Shown here in pieces: positions 52,737 to 63,200 of a stretch of 64,000 nt of DNA. The stretch comes from Flectobacillus longus. Lineage in GTDB: Bacteria; Bacteroidota; Bacteroidia; Cytophagales; Spirosomataceae. The notes under the pieces are model-generated. The model searched no databases. It saw only the letters and a list, made by a program, of their open reading frames with translations, and was not told where the DNA came from. The position numbers were made by a program, and so were the translations under genes. The DNA lies in the NCBI RefSeq assembly GCF_030056705.1, contig NZ_JASHIC010000005.1:62001-126000 (forward strand). The letters run 5' to 3'. How positions within the stretch are numbered: the stretch's first letter is position 1; each line of letters opens with the position of its first letter.

Positions 52737-55568
52737 ATGAAAAAATTATCTCTTCTGCTCACCCTTATTTGGGTGAGTTGCTATCCTATTATTGGTCAGG
52801 TGGTAACAACTGATCCTCTTCTGCCAACTGGCGATAAAGAAGTAACGCTTATTTTTGACCTAAAACAATCCAAAGATGCGAGAGCTAAGGGTTTATTAGG
52901 AAAAACGTCTGATGTATATCTTTGGTCGGGTGCTGGTACAACTGCCACGGGTAATGCCTTCGAATACGTTCCTACGGGTCAGAGTAACTTTGCAGAGCCT
53001 TTCACCAATGGCAAAATGACTTCGCTTGGCAATGATGTTTGGAGTATCAAAATCACTCCTCGAACATTTTATAATGTGCCTACTAGTAAGTCTATCAAAC
53101 GCTTGGGAGTGCTACTCAAAAATGGTAATGGCACAGCCCAAACAGAAGATTTTTTTGTTACCATGTACGATGCAGCTTTTAGCGTAGCATTTTTGACGCC
53201 AACCGAAAGTACTATTGTTTTGAAGTCAGGTCAAGATTTACCTATTAGTCTAAAATCCTCTTCCAAAGCTATTTTTTCTGCTGAAATCAGTGTTGGCTCG
53301 ACTTTAATTTCTAATTCAATTCTCAATTTCTCGACCGATAGTACCGATACTTTTACCACCACTGTTCCTTATAATTCATTGGCAAGATTAATCAATGAAA
53401 AATCGTCCACTATTACTATGAAAGTTCAGGCAAAATCAAAACTAGGAACCTCGACCGCACAATTAACGGTATTGGTACCTCCTCAAATAACCACTGCTGA
53501 AGTGCCTGTTGGCTGGAAAGATGGCATAAATTATTTGTCCGAAACGAGTGTTGGATTGGTTTTGTATGCCCCTAACAAAGATTTTGTTCATGTTATTGGA
53601 GACTTTAATAATTGGGAAACAAATAATAGCTATTTGCTAAAAAGAAATACCTCTGCCGAACGCTATTGGATACAGCTAGACGGTATCGAAAAGGCAAAAG
53701 AATACGCTTTTCAGTACTTGATAAATGGAACTTTGGCTGTGGCAGACCCTTATGCTGAAAAAATTCTTGACCCCAATAATGACCAATATATCTCTTCGGC
53801 AACGTATCCTAACTTGAAGACTTTACCTTCGACAGTAAAAACGATTGCTTCAGTATTTCAGACTGGGCAAACGGCTTATTCTTGGAAAAATACAAACTTC
53901 AAACGTCCAGCTAAAGAGGATTTAGTAGTTTATGAATTACATGTGAGAGATTTTGTAGCCAATAAAAACTATCAAGCAGTTATTGATACTTTATCATATC
54001 TTAAAAAATTGGGTATCAATGCCATCGAGCTGATGCCAGTTCAGGAATTTACTGGAAATGACTCTTGGGGCTACAATCCGATTTTCTATTTTGCTCCAGA
54101 CAAGGCTTATGGGACAAAGGACGACTTGAAGCGCTTCATCGACAAATGCCACGAATTAGGTATTGCGGTGCTGATGGATATGGTATTTAACCAAGCAGAT
54201 TATGAGTTTCCTTATGTAAAAATGTATTGGGACGGCTCAAAACCTTCGGCAGATTCTCCGATGTTTAACCAAACTGATCGACATCCATTTGGCGTATTTT
54301 TTGACTTCAATCATGAAAGTTTAGCCACCAAAGCCTACGTAAATCGTGCGAATGCTTTTTGGTTACAGGAATATAAAATTGATGGTTTTAGATTTGACTT
54401 AGCTAAAGGTTTTACCCAAAAACAAACCTCTAATGATGCACAATTTAGACTTTATGATCAATCTAGAGTTGATATTTGGAAAGGATACTACGACAATATT
54501 CGCAAAGTAGACGCTTCTGCTTTCGTGATTTTGGAACTTTTTTCTGAGGATTTAGAAGAAAGAACCTTCACCAATATGGGTATGATGGTTTGGGGAAATC
54601 ATAACTACGATTTTAGAGGAATGATGAAAGGTGAAACGGTTGATTTGACGAGACTTTCCTATCTAACTAGAGGCATGACAACGGCAGGGGTTGTAAGCTA
54701 TATGGAAAGCCACGATGAAGAGCGTTTGATTTATGATGCCGTACAGAATGGAAAAACGGCTAACTCTTACTCAACTAGAGATTTAGCGACAGCCCTAGAA
54801 CGTGAAAAAGCAAATGTGGCGGTATTTATGGCGGTTCCCGGTCCAAAAATGATTTGGCAATTTGGAGAGCTAGGCTATGACGTAAATATTGACTTTAATG
54901 GTCGTACAGGTCAAAAGCCTTTGAAATGGGAATACTTGACCGATGCCCGTCGAATGAAGTTGTACAAGGCTTATGCTGCAATGATTCAGTTAAAAACCTC
55001 TCAGCCTGTGTTTAAAACTACAGATTTTAGTATCGACTTGACAGGTATGCAGAAAAAAGTAACCCTTCGTTCAAGTGATAATACGGTTTTAATTGTTGGA
55101 AATTTTGATATTCAAAGTAAAGGAATGACACGCCTTTTCCCGAATACAGGCAAATGGTATGATTATTTTACAGGAAGTACCATCGATGTAGGTGATTTAG
55201 ATTTACCTTTATTCCTAGAAGCAGGGGAGTTTCATATCTTTTCAACAAAGCCATTTCCAACACCAGAAGCCAATATTGTACCTTGGAAAGTACCTTCGGC
55301 ATTAGTGATTACAGGAATCGAAGAGGAGGCTACAGCTGTGAAATTATTCCCAAATCCTGCTACAAATATGGTTCGTTTGTCAGTTCCAACTTTCAGAAAA
55401 GGAGATACGCATTACGAAATGTACGATTTTTACGGAAAAATGGTAAAACAAGGAAAAGTAGAGGAGACAAACACAGATATATCTATCACCGACCTAAAAG
55501 AAGGACTGTATTTGATTCATATCCAAGACGCACAACGTAATCAGGTGCTAAAAATGATTAAACAATAG
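52737..55568 (+). CDS. Secreted alpha-amylase-family glycoside hydrolase with T9SS sorting domain
   Basis: 943 residues. After a signal peptide (about 1-20) come Ig/E-set-like domains, the second (about 265-350) resembling CBM48 with HVIGDFNNW. The GH13 barrel starts near 395 (LVVYELHVRDF) and shows the family regions: LMDMVFNQ, GFRFDLAKG with nucleophile Asp554, VILELFSED with acid Glu600, and ESHDEERL with Asp660. The last 80 residues are a type A T9SS sorting domain (VKLFPNPATNMVRLSVP, MYDFYGKMV, GLYLIHI). It should be exported to the surface and cleave alpha-glucans; the CBM48-like module hints at branched glucans (inference). Confidence 0.94.
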   Translation: MKKLSLLLTLIWVSCYPIIGQVVTTDPLLPTGDKEVTLIFDLKQSKDARAKGLLGKTSDVYLWSGAGTTATGNAFEYVPTGQSNFAEPFTNGKMTSLGNDVWSIKITPRTFYNVPTSKSIKRLGVLLKNGNGTAQTEDFFVTMYDAAFSVAFLTPTESTIVLKSGQDLPISLKSSSKAIFSAEISVGSTLISNSILNFSTDSTDTFTTTVPYNSLARLINEKSSTITMKVQAKSKLGTSTAQLTVLVPPQITTAEVPVGWKDGINYLSETSVGLVLYAPNKDFVHVIGDFNNWETNNSYLLKRNTSAERYWIQLDGIEKAKEYAFQYLINGTLAVADPYAEKILDPNNDQYISSATYPNLKTLPSTVKTIASVFQTGQTAYSWKNTNFKRPAKEDLVVYELHVRDFVANKNYQAVIDTLSYLKKLGINAIELMPVQEFTGNDSWGYNPIFYFAPDKAYGTKDDLKRFIDKCHELGIAVLMDMVFNQADYEFPYVKMYWDGSKPSADSPMFNQTDRHPFGVFFDFNHESLATKAYVNRANAFWLQEYKIDGFRFDLAKGFTQKQTSNDAQFRLYDQSRVDIWKGYYDNIRKVDASAFVILELFSEDLEERTFTNMGMMVWGNHNYDFRGMMKGETVDLTRLSYLTRGMTTAGVVSYMESHDEERLIYDAVQNGKTANSYSTRDLATALEREKANVAVFMAVPGPKMIWQFGELGYDVNIDFNGRTGQKPLKWEYLTDARRMKLYKAYAAMIQLKTSQPVFKTTDFSIDLTGMQKKVTLRSSDNTVLIVGNFDIQSKGMTRLFPNTGKWYDYFTGSTIDVGDLDLPLFLEAGEFHIFSTKPFPTPEANIVPWKVPSALVITGIEEEATAVKLFPNPATNMVRLSVPTFRKGDTHYEMYDFYGKMVKQGKVEETNTDISITDLKEGLYLIHIQDAQRNQVLKMIKQ

Positions 55569-55660
55569 CTCAATTGGGGAATTGGGATTTTTGATTTCGG
55601 AATGTATGGATATTCATCGAAAATTCCCTATCAGTTCTATTTTGTATTGATAATAAAATT

Positions 55661-55695
55661 GCTGTAGTGGCAACCCTTACGGTTGCCGCTACAGC
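55661..55695. repeat. REP-like hairpin, 15-bp stem
   Basis: GCTGTAGTGGCAACC, CTTAC, GGTTGCCGCTACAGC pair with one G-T wobble. GTAGTGGCAAC is shared with the element at 34994-35092. It has no T tract, so it is a dispersed repeat rather than a clear terminator. Confidence 0.7.
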
Positions 55696-55861
55696 ATAAT
55701 GATAAGAATGATTTTGAGTAAAATGAAATCCAACGTACAGCTCCAATTAAGGATTTTCTGATTTCGGAAATATTGAAAATACTCTTTTTCTAAAATAATG
55801 GTCAAAAGCGTATGTTATAATTCCGAAATCCAACATCCGATATCTGAAATACAAACAGGAC

Positions 55862-55892
55862 TTTGAGTCTAAGAATAGGTTCCCTATATTTG
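55862..55892 (+). promoter_or_regulatory. Promoter of the small membrane-protein gene
   Basis: TTTG (55862-55865), 19 bases, TATATTTG (55885-55892): a full match to the Bacteroidota consensus, about 30 bases before the start codon. Confidence 0.7.
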
Positions 55893-55923
55893 CTACTATT
55901 CATCTTAACTAAACTATGAAACT

Positions 55924-56217
55924 ATGAGTGCAGATACCACTAAAACTATTCTTTGGATTCTCAGTATCCTTTATGGGATATTGATTGTTGGGTCATTTTT
56001 CCCGATTATGATGAGCCCTTTTTTGTTTGATGCTGGCGCCACTAAAGGGCGTTGGGTTACGTTTTTCTCAATTCTGTCTTTTCCTGTATTAGCTTTGATT
56101 TCGATTATTGCGGCTTGGTGGTTGTTTCGACATGGGCATTATTCGGCAGCTAAATGGGTCTTTACATTACCTGCTTTGAGCATCATTGGTTTTTTTGTAG
56201 GATTTTCGATGCCCTAG
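55924..56217 (+). CDS. Small membrane protein, function unknown
   Basis: 97 residues with three hydrophobic helices (about 8-28, 40-64 and 75-95) and short polar loops. No motif or family recognised. A consensus promoter lies just upstream, and the composite hairpin element lies downstream, so it is a well-bounded single-gene transcript and probably real. It is monocistronic and convergent with the Fe-S carrier gene. Confidence 0.75.
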   Translation: MSADTTKTILWILSILYGILIVGSFFPIMMSPFLFDAGATKGRWVTFFSILSFPVLALISIIAAWWLFRHGHYSAAKWVFTLPALSIIGFFVGFSMP

Positions 56218-56355
56218 TTTTAACGATGCTTGTTCCAGAAAAATAGTATACCAGAGCGATAGGATTTGATTTATGTTCTCATAAATATCGACTGCTTATT
56301 CCTCCACTTAGCGGGTAAATTTATTCATCCCTGACGAAAGAGTTTAATTAACTTC

Positions 56356-56399
56356 ATTAAAAAAGGGGTCGAAAATAATTTTTCGACCCCTTTTTTAAT
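56356..56399. terminator. Long hairpin terminator (composite element, copy 3)
   Basis: ATTAAAAAAGGGGTCGAAAA, TAAT, and its exact complement give a 20-bp stem with the same build (A6, GC core, A4, four-base loop) as 14536-14579. It lies between the convergent small membrane-protein and Fe-S carrier genes. Confidence 0.85.
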
Positions 56400-56409
56400 A
56401 TTTGACTTA

Positions 56410-56438
56410 GCATTAGACGTAATACCTTACGTTTCTAC
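56410..56438 (+). repeat. GACGYAA inverted-repeat motif, copy 3
   Basis: GCATTAGACGTAA, TACC, TTACGTTTCTAC. Arms GACGTAA/TTACGTT pair with one wobble. It starts 11 bases after the hairpin, nearer than in copies 1 and 2. Confidence 0.6.
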
Positions 56439-56498
56439 AAGTGAAAATCATATTAAAAAAAATCACTCATCACTCAGTCACAATTCACTAAATGCTTG

Positions 56499-56825
56499 CT
56501 ATACTGCAAAACTTTCGCCACAGCCACAAGTACGAGTAGCATTAGGGTTTTTGAATTGGAAACCTTTGCCATTCAAACCGTCAGAAAAATCTAATTCTGT
56601 ACCTGCAAGATAAAGAATAGATTTTTTGTCAATCATGATTTTTACACCTTTGTCTTCAAATACCATATCAGTGGCTTGTGGTTCAGAAGCAAAGTCGAGG
56701 TCGTACATCAAGCCTGAGCAACCACCGCCTTGTACGGCTACGCGTACGTTGTAGTTGTTGCTTAAACCTTCTTTATCACGCAATTCTTTGATTTTTGCTG
56801 CTGCTATATCTGTTACTGTTACCAT
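56499..56825 (-). CDS. A-type iron-sulfur cluster carrier (IscA/ErpA/SufA family)
   Basis: 108 residues. The three cluster-binding Cys are in GGGCSGLMYDL and, near the C terminus, TRTCGCGESF; VTDIAAAKIKELRDKEG is the normal N terminus. It carries and hands over Fe-S clusters to target enzymes. No suf or isc operon is adjacent; the cysteine desulfurase at 29582 is the only other such gene in the window. TACTTTTG at 56882-56875 on the minus strand fits a -7 element 50 bases before the start, but no -33 match is visible. Confidence 0.94.
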   Translation of the reverse strand: MVTVTDIAAAKIKELRDKEGLSNNYNVRVAVQGGGCSGLMYDLDFASEPQATDMVFEDKGVKIMIDKKSILYLAGTELDFSDGLNGKGFQFKNPNATRTCGCGESFAV

Positions 56826-56901
56826 GATGCTATATCGATTTTAGGAAAAACAAGTTGTTATGATTTTTGAACTACAAAAGTAATCGAAAAGTTCCGAAAA
56901 T

Positions 56902-57831
56902 CTATTTCATAGGTAAATGAACCTCTGCCATCATACAACGAGCCGAACCTCCTCCATTTCCTTCAATCATACTCAAATCGAAGTGTAAAATAGTACAATA
57001 ATCTCCTAAGATTTTGGTTTGTGCTGGTGTAAGCGAATAATAGGCTGCATCTGACATGACTAGATATCGATCTCCTTTTTCGCTACGAATTTCGAGCATA
57101 TTTCCTGCAAACTGATTCATTTGGTCTAGCGTGATTTCAATTACCTGCTTTCCACTACTTTCTAACGAATTACGTACTTGCAGGCGCTCGTCCAAATCAG
57201 GAATTGCTTCTAGACAAATTACTGTAAACATATCACCAATACACATCAATACATTTGTATGATAAATTTGTTTACCAGCGCCATCTACTGCGGTGAATTT
57301 TATGATTTCATAATTCATTTGAATTGCAAACTCATTCAAAACGGCTTCGTTAGTTCTTGGAGACAAACACGCATACGCTATTTTGAATTTTCGGTCTAGT
57401 ACCATCGAGCCTGTTCCTTCTAGGTATTCGCCTTTTTCTTCAAAATAGGATAAATCAATTTTTCGGTTGATATAAAAATCTTTTTCCAGTAGGTTAACTA
57501 TGTCTTGACGTCTTTCCAATCGGCGATTGGGAGCCTGCATTGGATACTCGATGACCGTACCATTGTTGTGAAATGAAACCCAATTATTAGGAAAGATCGA
57601 ATCAGGTGTATGCGGCTCAGGTGTGTCTTCGACTACAATGACATTGACACCATGTTTGCGGAGACGAGCCACCATTTCATCAAATTCACCTAACGCTTGG
57701 GCTTGGGCAGTATCTTGTGTCTGTTGACCAAATGCTTTATCCTGAAAAGCATTCGACTCGGCTGTTTGTTCATTAAAGCCAAATCGCACAGGACGAATCA
57801 TCAAGATATTTGAAGTTGTTTGTGAGCGCAT
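56902..57831 (-). CDS. ctlX: Citrulline-utilisation hydrolase (CtlX-type pentein)
   Basis: 309 residues of the arginine-deiminase-related pentein group. Visible: NILMIRPVRFGFNEQTA at the N terminus, DTPEPHTPDSIFPNNWVSFH, YLEGTGSMVLDR, YHTNVLMCIGD with the catalytic His, and GGGSARCMMAEVHLP with the nucleophile Cys near the end. This arrangement matches the CtlX family linked to citrulline use in Bacteroidota. It lies 178 bases downstream of an arginine deiminase gene on the same strand, so the two probably act in sequence on arginine and citrulline (inference). Confidence 0.9.
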   Translation of the reverse strand: MRSQTTSNILMIRPVRFGFNEQTAESNAFQDKAFGQQTQDTAQAQALGEFDEMVARLRKHGVNVIVVEDTPEPHTPDSIFPNNWVSFHNNGTVIEYPMQAPNRRLERRQDIVNLLEKDFYINRKIDLSYFEEKGEYLEGTGSMVLDRKFKIAYACLSPRTNEAVLNEFAIQMNYEIIKFTAVDGAGKQIYHTNVLMCIGDMFTVICLEAIPDLDERLQVRNSLESSGKQVIEITLDQMNQFAGNMLEIRSEKGDRYLVMSDAAYYSLTPAQTKILGDYCTILHFDLSMIEGNGGGSARCMMAEVHLPMK

Positions 57832-57921
57832 AGTTTGAGCCGTTTTGTTTGTTGAAAAGTAGTTTATTTGTAAGTAGTGTAGCCATTAGCATGCAAAAAG
57901 ATTGTGCTATTGGGCTTTCGG

Positions 57922-57997
57922 CAATGAGCTATCGGCATTCAGGAAAGATGTTTCTATCACTTCTTTAGCAATCCCCGATAGCTGAATGCTCATTGCT
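57922..57997. repeat. Imperfect inverted repeat between ctlX and arcA
   Basis: GCAATGAGC pairs with GCTCATTGC. Inside, the TATCGG and CATTCAG segments recur in swapped order, as in degenerate dispersed repeats. It could help terminate arcA transcripts, but no T tract is present. Confidence 0.5.
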
Positions 57998-58009
57998 GAT
58001 ACCTTGCTA

Positions 58010-59443
58010 CTAAAATCCCTCCCTCAGAATTGGCATCGACATACAGTGAGAACCACCACGAGCACGAGATAATTCTGCTGATGGTAGTAGGATAAAGGTA
58101 TTTTGCATATTTTCTGGTGATTTTCGACCATCTTCAAAGTCTTGAATTAAATCAGCGGCTTTGATGGCTTCAAATCCTAATGCTTTAAAAGCCTCAAGTG
58201 TTTTGTCGTTTCTATCGTAGCCGATTACGACTCCTTCTTTGAGTGCCAACAAATTGCAAGAGTCTGTCCATTGCTCACGGTCGCCGTAAGGGAATTCATT
58301 ATTTCCAGAATACACAAATTGTACATCGAGAGGCATACAGCCTAAATCATTCACTGAAATTTCTGTCAACAAATCTTCCAAATAATCAATTACACGTGGT
58401 TCTTTGGCATCTTTGCGAAATTGTATAATACGTAATTCGTCTTTTACTTTGGCTTTGATTAAACCTGCCTTGACGAATATCTCATTTTCTTGTTTAGCTT
58501 GTTTCCCAAGCGAACCCAGCAATACCCAGATATTTCGTTTTACCTGTGTAAATACGGTATCGATATGCATATAATCACGCTTTTTGGGAATTTTGACCAA
58601 GGTGATTTTCTCAACAATATTTTTTTCAAAAAGAGCCTCAATAACTTGTTTAGCTGCATACACCGTAGTTCTTTCCGAAATACCAATCAATAAGTGATTA
58701 GGAGCTACCATCATGACATCGCCACCTTCAAGGGTAGCAATGGTGTCAGCCTTTTGGTCGTCGGGCATCAAAAACTGATGTTCGTTATCAGGTATTTCAA
58801 TAATATTGCTTCTTATTTCTTCAAAAATTGGATGATTAAAGAAAACGTATTGCATCAACAAAGCTTCACGGGTACGAGCAATTTTGGCTGGTTTGTTGAG
58901 TAATAAATGATTATTGATAGTAATCCCAATATCGCGAGTGAAGATAAAGTTTGGAATAGGCGCAAAAAGCATTTCTTTTTCGGGCGTCATGCCCGAGATG
59001 AGTGTTTTGGCCAGTTCGGTAGAAGGGTAATTCAGTAGTGTATTTTGAATAGCAAACGAACAATGTTCGACCGCACAAACGGCAGCTACAAGTCGTGTCC
59101 TGATAATAGAGTTGTCTAAAACTTCTGCCAAAAGTCTTTGGACTTCGATTACTTTATCTGATTTGAAATAATGAGGGCTTTCTGGTTTGAAGAATTCTCT
59201 AGAACTATCGGCGTCGATTTCGTGTAAGCGACCTTTAATTTTGTCTGGATCAAGGAAGTAAAGTAAAGTTTTTACGTAGTAATCATATTCATCTTTTCGC
59301 ATCGTGTCCAGATGCACTATATCTTCAAAGAGCCAATCTTGAGCTTTTGAAGGAATAACCTTCCCTAATCCACTGTCTGGGCTATGAATCAATAACCTCT
59401 TAAGCGTTCCTACTTCCGATGAAACATTGATAGACTTTTCCAT
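58010..59443 (-). CDS. arcA: Arginine deiminase
   Basis: 477 residues, somewhat longer than the 405-420 of classical ArcA. N terminus SSEVGTLKRLLIHSPDSGLGKV; PNFIFTRDIGITI with the guanidino-binding region; TLEGGDVMMV; YMHIDTVFTQV with the catalytic His-Xaa-Asp; and RARGGSHCMSMPILRE with nucleophile Cys467. It converts arginine to citrulline and ammonia. Carbamate kinase and ornithine carbamoyltransferase genes are absent here; instead ctlX lies downstream. The extra length sits mainly in an N-terminal helical insert (about 65-130). Related ADI-like hydrolases cannot be ruled out. Confidence 0.87.
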   Translation of the reverse strand: MEKSINVSSEVGTLKRLLIHSPDSGLGKVIPSKAQDWLFEDIVHLDTMRKDEYDYYVKTLLYFLDPDKIKGRLHEIDADSSREFFKPESPHYFKSDKVIEVQRLLAEVLDNSIIRTRLVAAVCAVEHCSFAIQNTLLNYPSTELAKTLISGMTPEKEMLFAPIPNFIFTRDIGITINNHLLLNKPAKIARTREALLMQYVFFNHPIFEEIRSNIIEIPDNEHQFLMPDDQKADTIATLEGGDVMMVAPNHLLIGISERTTVYAAKQVIEALFEKNIVEKITLVKIPKKRDYMHIDTVFTQVKRNIWVLLGSLGKQAKQENEIFVKAGLIKAKVKDELRIIQFRKDAKEPRVIDYLEDLLTEISVNDLGCMPLDVQFVYSGNNEFPYGDREQWTDSCNLLALKEGVVIGYDRNDKTLEAFKALGFEAIKAADLIQDFEDGRKSPENMQNTFILLPSAELSRARGGSHCMSMPILREGF

Positions 59444-60280
59444 AATTTGATTGTCTTTGAAGTTTATTGCTTTTTAGGTAAAAAATGGTAAAAAACTCAT
59501 TTTTCGCAATAAACGATTTTTTTTTTGCAAAGTCAAGCCAATAGGAGAACATAACGTTTTTTTCATTTTAAAGCTGAATAGATTTTCATAATGACTCGAA
59601 ATCTTTCGTAAAAAATGAATATTATATAATCGAAGTTTTTTCTGTGTAAAAGGAAATAATACTAGGGTATTCGTCGAAAATCCAGTTGAATGAACACCTT
59701 AAATGTCCTTTTTACAAGAAATTCTAGTACATAAGCTGAATCCAAATCATGATTTCTTTCGTAAGTTTAGGTATCTATATAGGCACGGGAGGGAAGTTAC
59801 TTGGATTGATAGTATTGATGGTAATAAGTCATTTGCTCATGACGCATTCGAATAAGCAGTAATTAGGCGGTTTAATTGCACGGTATTGAATGTTTTTTTA
59901 GCCTTACTACAATTCGAGACTTAACTCCCTTTTGCTTTTTATTTCTTCTTTAAAATTCTCCTATAAAGTATTTCCCCAATCTATTATTCTGTTGAAATTA
60001 TAGCTATCAGAAAACTCTGAAAGTGATGTGTCATTTTTGCTCAAGCAATCATGTAAGAAGAAGTATATATACCAGAAGCATTTTGAGACTAAGGAATATT
60101 ATAAGTTAGTGGGCAAAATTAAGTTGAAGAAATTAATGGGATAAAATATTAGTAATCAAAAATACACTCAAAACTCATCGATCACAATTCAGCACTCATA
60201 CTTACCTATCTATTCAAACAACAAAAAGGGAGCCCCAAACAGGCTCCCTTTTGTAATTATCTCGCAAAATAAGATTTATA
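59444..60280. other. Gene-poor region, 837 bases
   Basis: No open frame with coding character and no convincing RNA gene. It is AT-rich, with an A/T-run cluster near 59479-59530, and ends with a dispersed repeat (CACAATTCAGCACTCATACTTAC, about 60184-60206, also at about 6642 with one change) and the terminator at 60223-60253. The arcA promoter should be in here, but I cannot point to it. Confidence 0.55.
60223..60253 (-). terminator. Terminator hairpin after the Ig-repeat protein
   Basis: AAAAGGGAGCC pairs perfectly with GGCTCCCTTTT around seven bases. It lies 28 bases after the stop on the minus strand. Confidence 0.85.
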
Positions 60281-63200
60281 CTATCTCACTTTTGTAATTG
60301 TAATCGGCACACAAACCTGAGGACAAGATGAACATGTCGCTGGAGGCGTGATTGTCACGTTGTTTAACGAACATCCATTTGCATCTGTGATTGTGATTGT
60401 TTTAGCACCACCGCTGATTAAGAATGGACCAAATGGACTTGATGGAGCACCGTAATTGGCCGTTGCAGTTGTGATTCCAGAACCAGAAACAGTGTAAGTA
60501 GTACCACTACCACCCGATGGGTTCAATGTGAATGTATAAGTATCATCTGTTGATGTTGCTGGAGTATTTGCGTCGTTACAGATAGATACTGCACCTGCCA
60601 ATGTTGGAGCTGCGTTCACAGTTACGTTAAATACATCTACGATTGAACATCCTTGAGCTGAAGTTTTCGTTACACGGTATGTTGTTGACAAGGTTGGAGA
60701 AACAGAGATTGATGCTGTTGTTTCGCCAGTATCCCATGAGTATGTCGAACCTCCAGTTGCAGTCAATGTTGTTGGAGTTCCTGCACAAACTGATACGTTA
60801 GAAGTAGCACCAGCAGGAGTTGCGTTAACTGTTACACTAACTGTTGCTGTTTGGTTACAACCTAAAGTACTTGTTACCACAACTGTATAAACACCTTGGT
60901 TAGCAGCAGTTGCTGTAGCTGTTACAGTAGGATCTGCTACAGTTGATGTGAATCCATTTGGACCAGACCAAGCGTAAGTTTCACCTGTTTGTTTTCCACT
61001 AAGTGTAAATGCAATTGGAGTATCTGAACATACTGTGATCGTTGGACCACCTGTAATTGTTGTAGTAGGAGCAGGGTTAACAGTTACTGCTACAGAAGCT
61101 GTACCAATACATCCTTTATTATCTGTTACTGTTACTGTATATGTACCAGTCATAGCAGCTGTTGCATTAGCAGAAACTACTGGACTTGCATCTGTCGAAG
61201 TAAAGCTATTTGGACCTGTCCAAGCGTAAGTTGGGTTAGTTCCATCTGTTGTAGCTTTTAAAGTAAGTGGTACACCCGAACAGTTAACAGCTACTACTGT
61301 AGTTGCAGTAACCATTGGTTTAGGATTCACCATTACGTTTACAGTAGCAGTTGCGCTACAGTTATCACCACTAACACCTGTTACTGTATATACACCTGCA
61401 TGCTGAGTCATTGATGCACTAGCAGTTACTGTTGGGTTTGCCGAAGTAGAGGTAAATCCATTCGGACCTGTCCATGAGTAAGTAGATGCACCTGAAGCAG
61501 TCAATGTGATTGGTGTCTGTTCACAAACAGCCAATGCTGTTGGAGTAATCGTAATTACAGGAGCAGTGTAAAGACTAATCGATGTTGTAGTTGTTGCGGT
61601 ACAACCGTTAATATCAGTTACACTTACAGAATACGTACCTACATTAGCACTTGTTACAGATGCAATTGTTGGACTAGCTGCTGTAGATGTAAATCCTGCA
61701 GGACCTGACCATGAATAGCTTGCACCAGCTGGGTTACTGCTTACAGAAAGGTTAGCTGTACCATTCAAACAAACTTGAAGAGGAGCATTTGCTGTAGCTG
61801 TTGGAACAGGGTTAACATTTACCTGAACTGTAGCTGTTGCAGTACAACCTAAAGATGAAGTACCTGTAATTGTATATACACCAGCGTTGACTGAAGTAGC
61901 AGAAGTTGTTACAGTTGGGTTAGCTGTAGTCGATGTAAATCCATTTGGACCAGCCCATGCGTAAGTTGCAGTGTTAGTTCCTGTTACGCCCAAAGTAATA
62001 GTTGAGCCAGTACAGTTTCCATTAGCAGGTTGTGCTGTAACTGCCAATACTGGGATTGGAAGAAGTTCTACAATTACAGGACAACAGTTACCTGTAGGAC
62101 AGTTTCCTGTAAGTGTACCATCTAGCGTATAGCTACCAGCTTCTGTTACAGTTAGTGTATTGGCCGTAGCACCAGGGATATTAACGCCATCTTTTTTCCA
62201 TTGATAAGAAGTAAGCGTAGTTGGTGCTGTCAATGTTAATGATTCGTTAGCACAAAGTTTTACAGGTACACTGATACAAACAGTTTCAGATTCTTTACCG
62301 CTGTTAGTGTTTCCATCTTTCGCTGTAATCGTTGCTGTGTTGAAGATAACACCTTCATCTTTTGCCGTAACTGTAATAGTGAGGGTTGCTACCAATTTAT
62401 CGCCACCAAGTAAACTACCAATATACCATTTACCAGTCGTTTGATCATAAGTTGTTCCAGATTCTGCCGAGTGAGAAACATAAGTTACACCTGTAGGAAG
62501 TAAATCTGTAATTTCTAAGCCAGTTGCAGCTGCAGATCCGCTTGCTCTTGTTGCTTTGATTGTGTATGTAACTTGAGTACCTTGTGGAACTGGAGCACCG
62601 TTGTTGCTACTTGTTTTTGATACCGCTACGTTTATGGTATTTTGGTCACAACCATCAGGAAGACCATCACCATCTGTATCTAATAAGTCGTTACCACCAG
62701 CACATTTATCTAAACAGTCTGATACGCCATCGTTATCTGAGTCAAGTTTTGAATAAGCATAATACACTCTCAATGAACCTAAGACAGATACTAGTCCACT
62801 TGTTGAAATAATTCTAATCTTATTGAAAGCTTTAGTAGTCTTGAAACCTAGTTCATAAGAATTAGTGTTTCCTAATAGTCCAAGTTTAATTAAACTACTG
62901 CTACCAGCAATACTTTCTTGTTTGATCGTTCCGTTGTATGTTTCGATAGTAACAGCATCTAATAAACTTACATTAAGTAAGGAATTTCCATCTGAAATCA
63001 CAAAACCTGCTTCTGAACCAGCTGGAATCGTTGATGGTGATGCTACCTCGATATAACTGTTACAAGAACCTAGAGCAATAGCTAATAAGACATCCATTGA
63101 AGCATAGTCGGTTGTACTTGTATTAACTACATTACCTTCATTATTTACACCAGAAGCGCAAATAGCAAGTCCTGTTGAATAGAGTCCCTTGTTAACAGTA

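Larger units (their letters stand above)
55569..55923. other. Intergenic region after the amylase gene
   Basis: 355 bases with a strong REP-like hairpin at 55661-55695 and a consensus promoter at 55862-55892. No further gene. Confidence 0.6.

Noticed and set aside
59444-60222. Possible non-coding RNA gene in the 837-base gap
   Set aside because: I looked for tmRNA, RNase P, SRP and 6S-like features and for tRNA folds and saw none; a covariance-model search would decide.
60700-62100. Regularly spaced repeats about 240 bases apart, resembling an array
   Set aside because: They are codons for WxGPxxFTST in Ig-like modules of one protein; repeats are imperfect and far too long for CRISPR.
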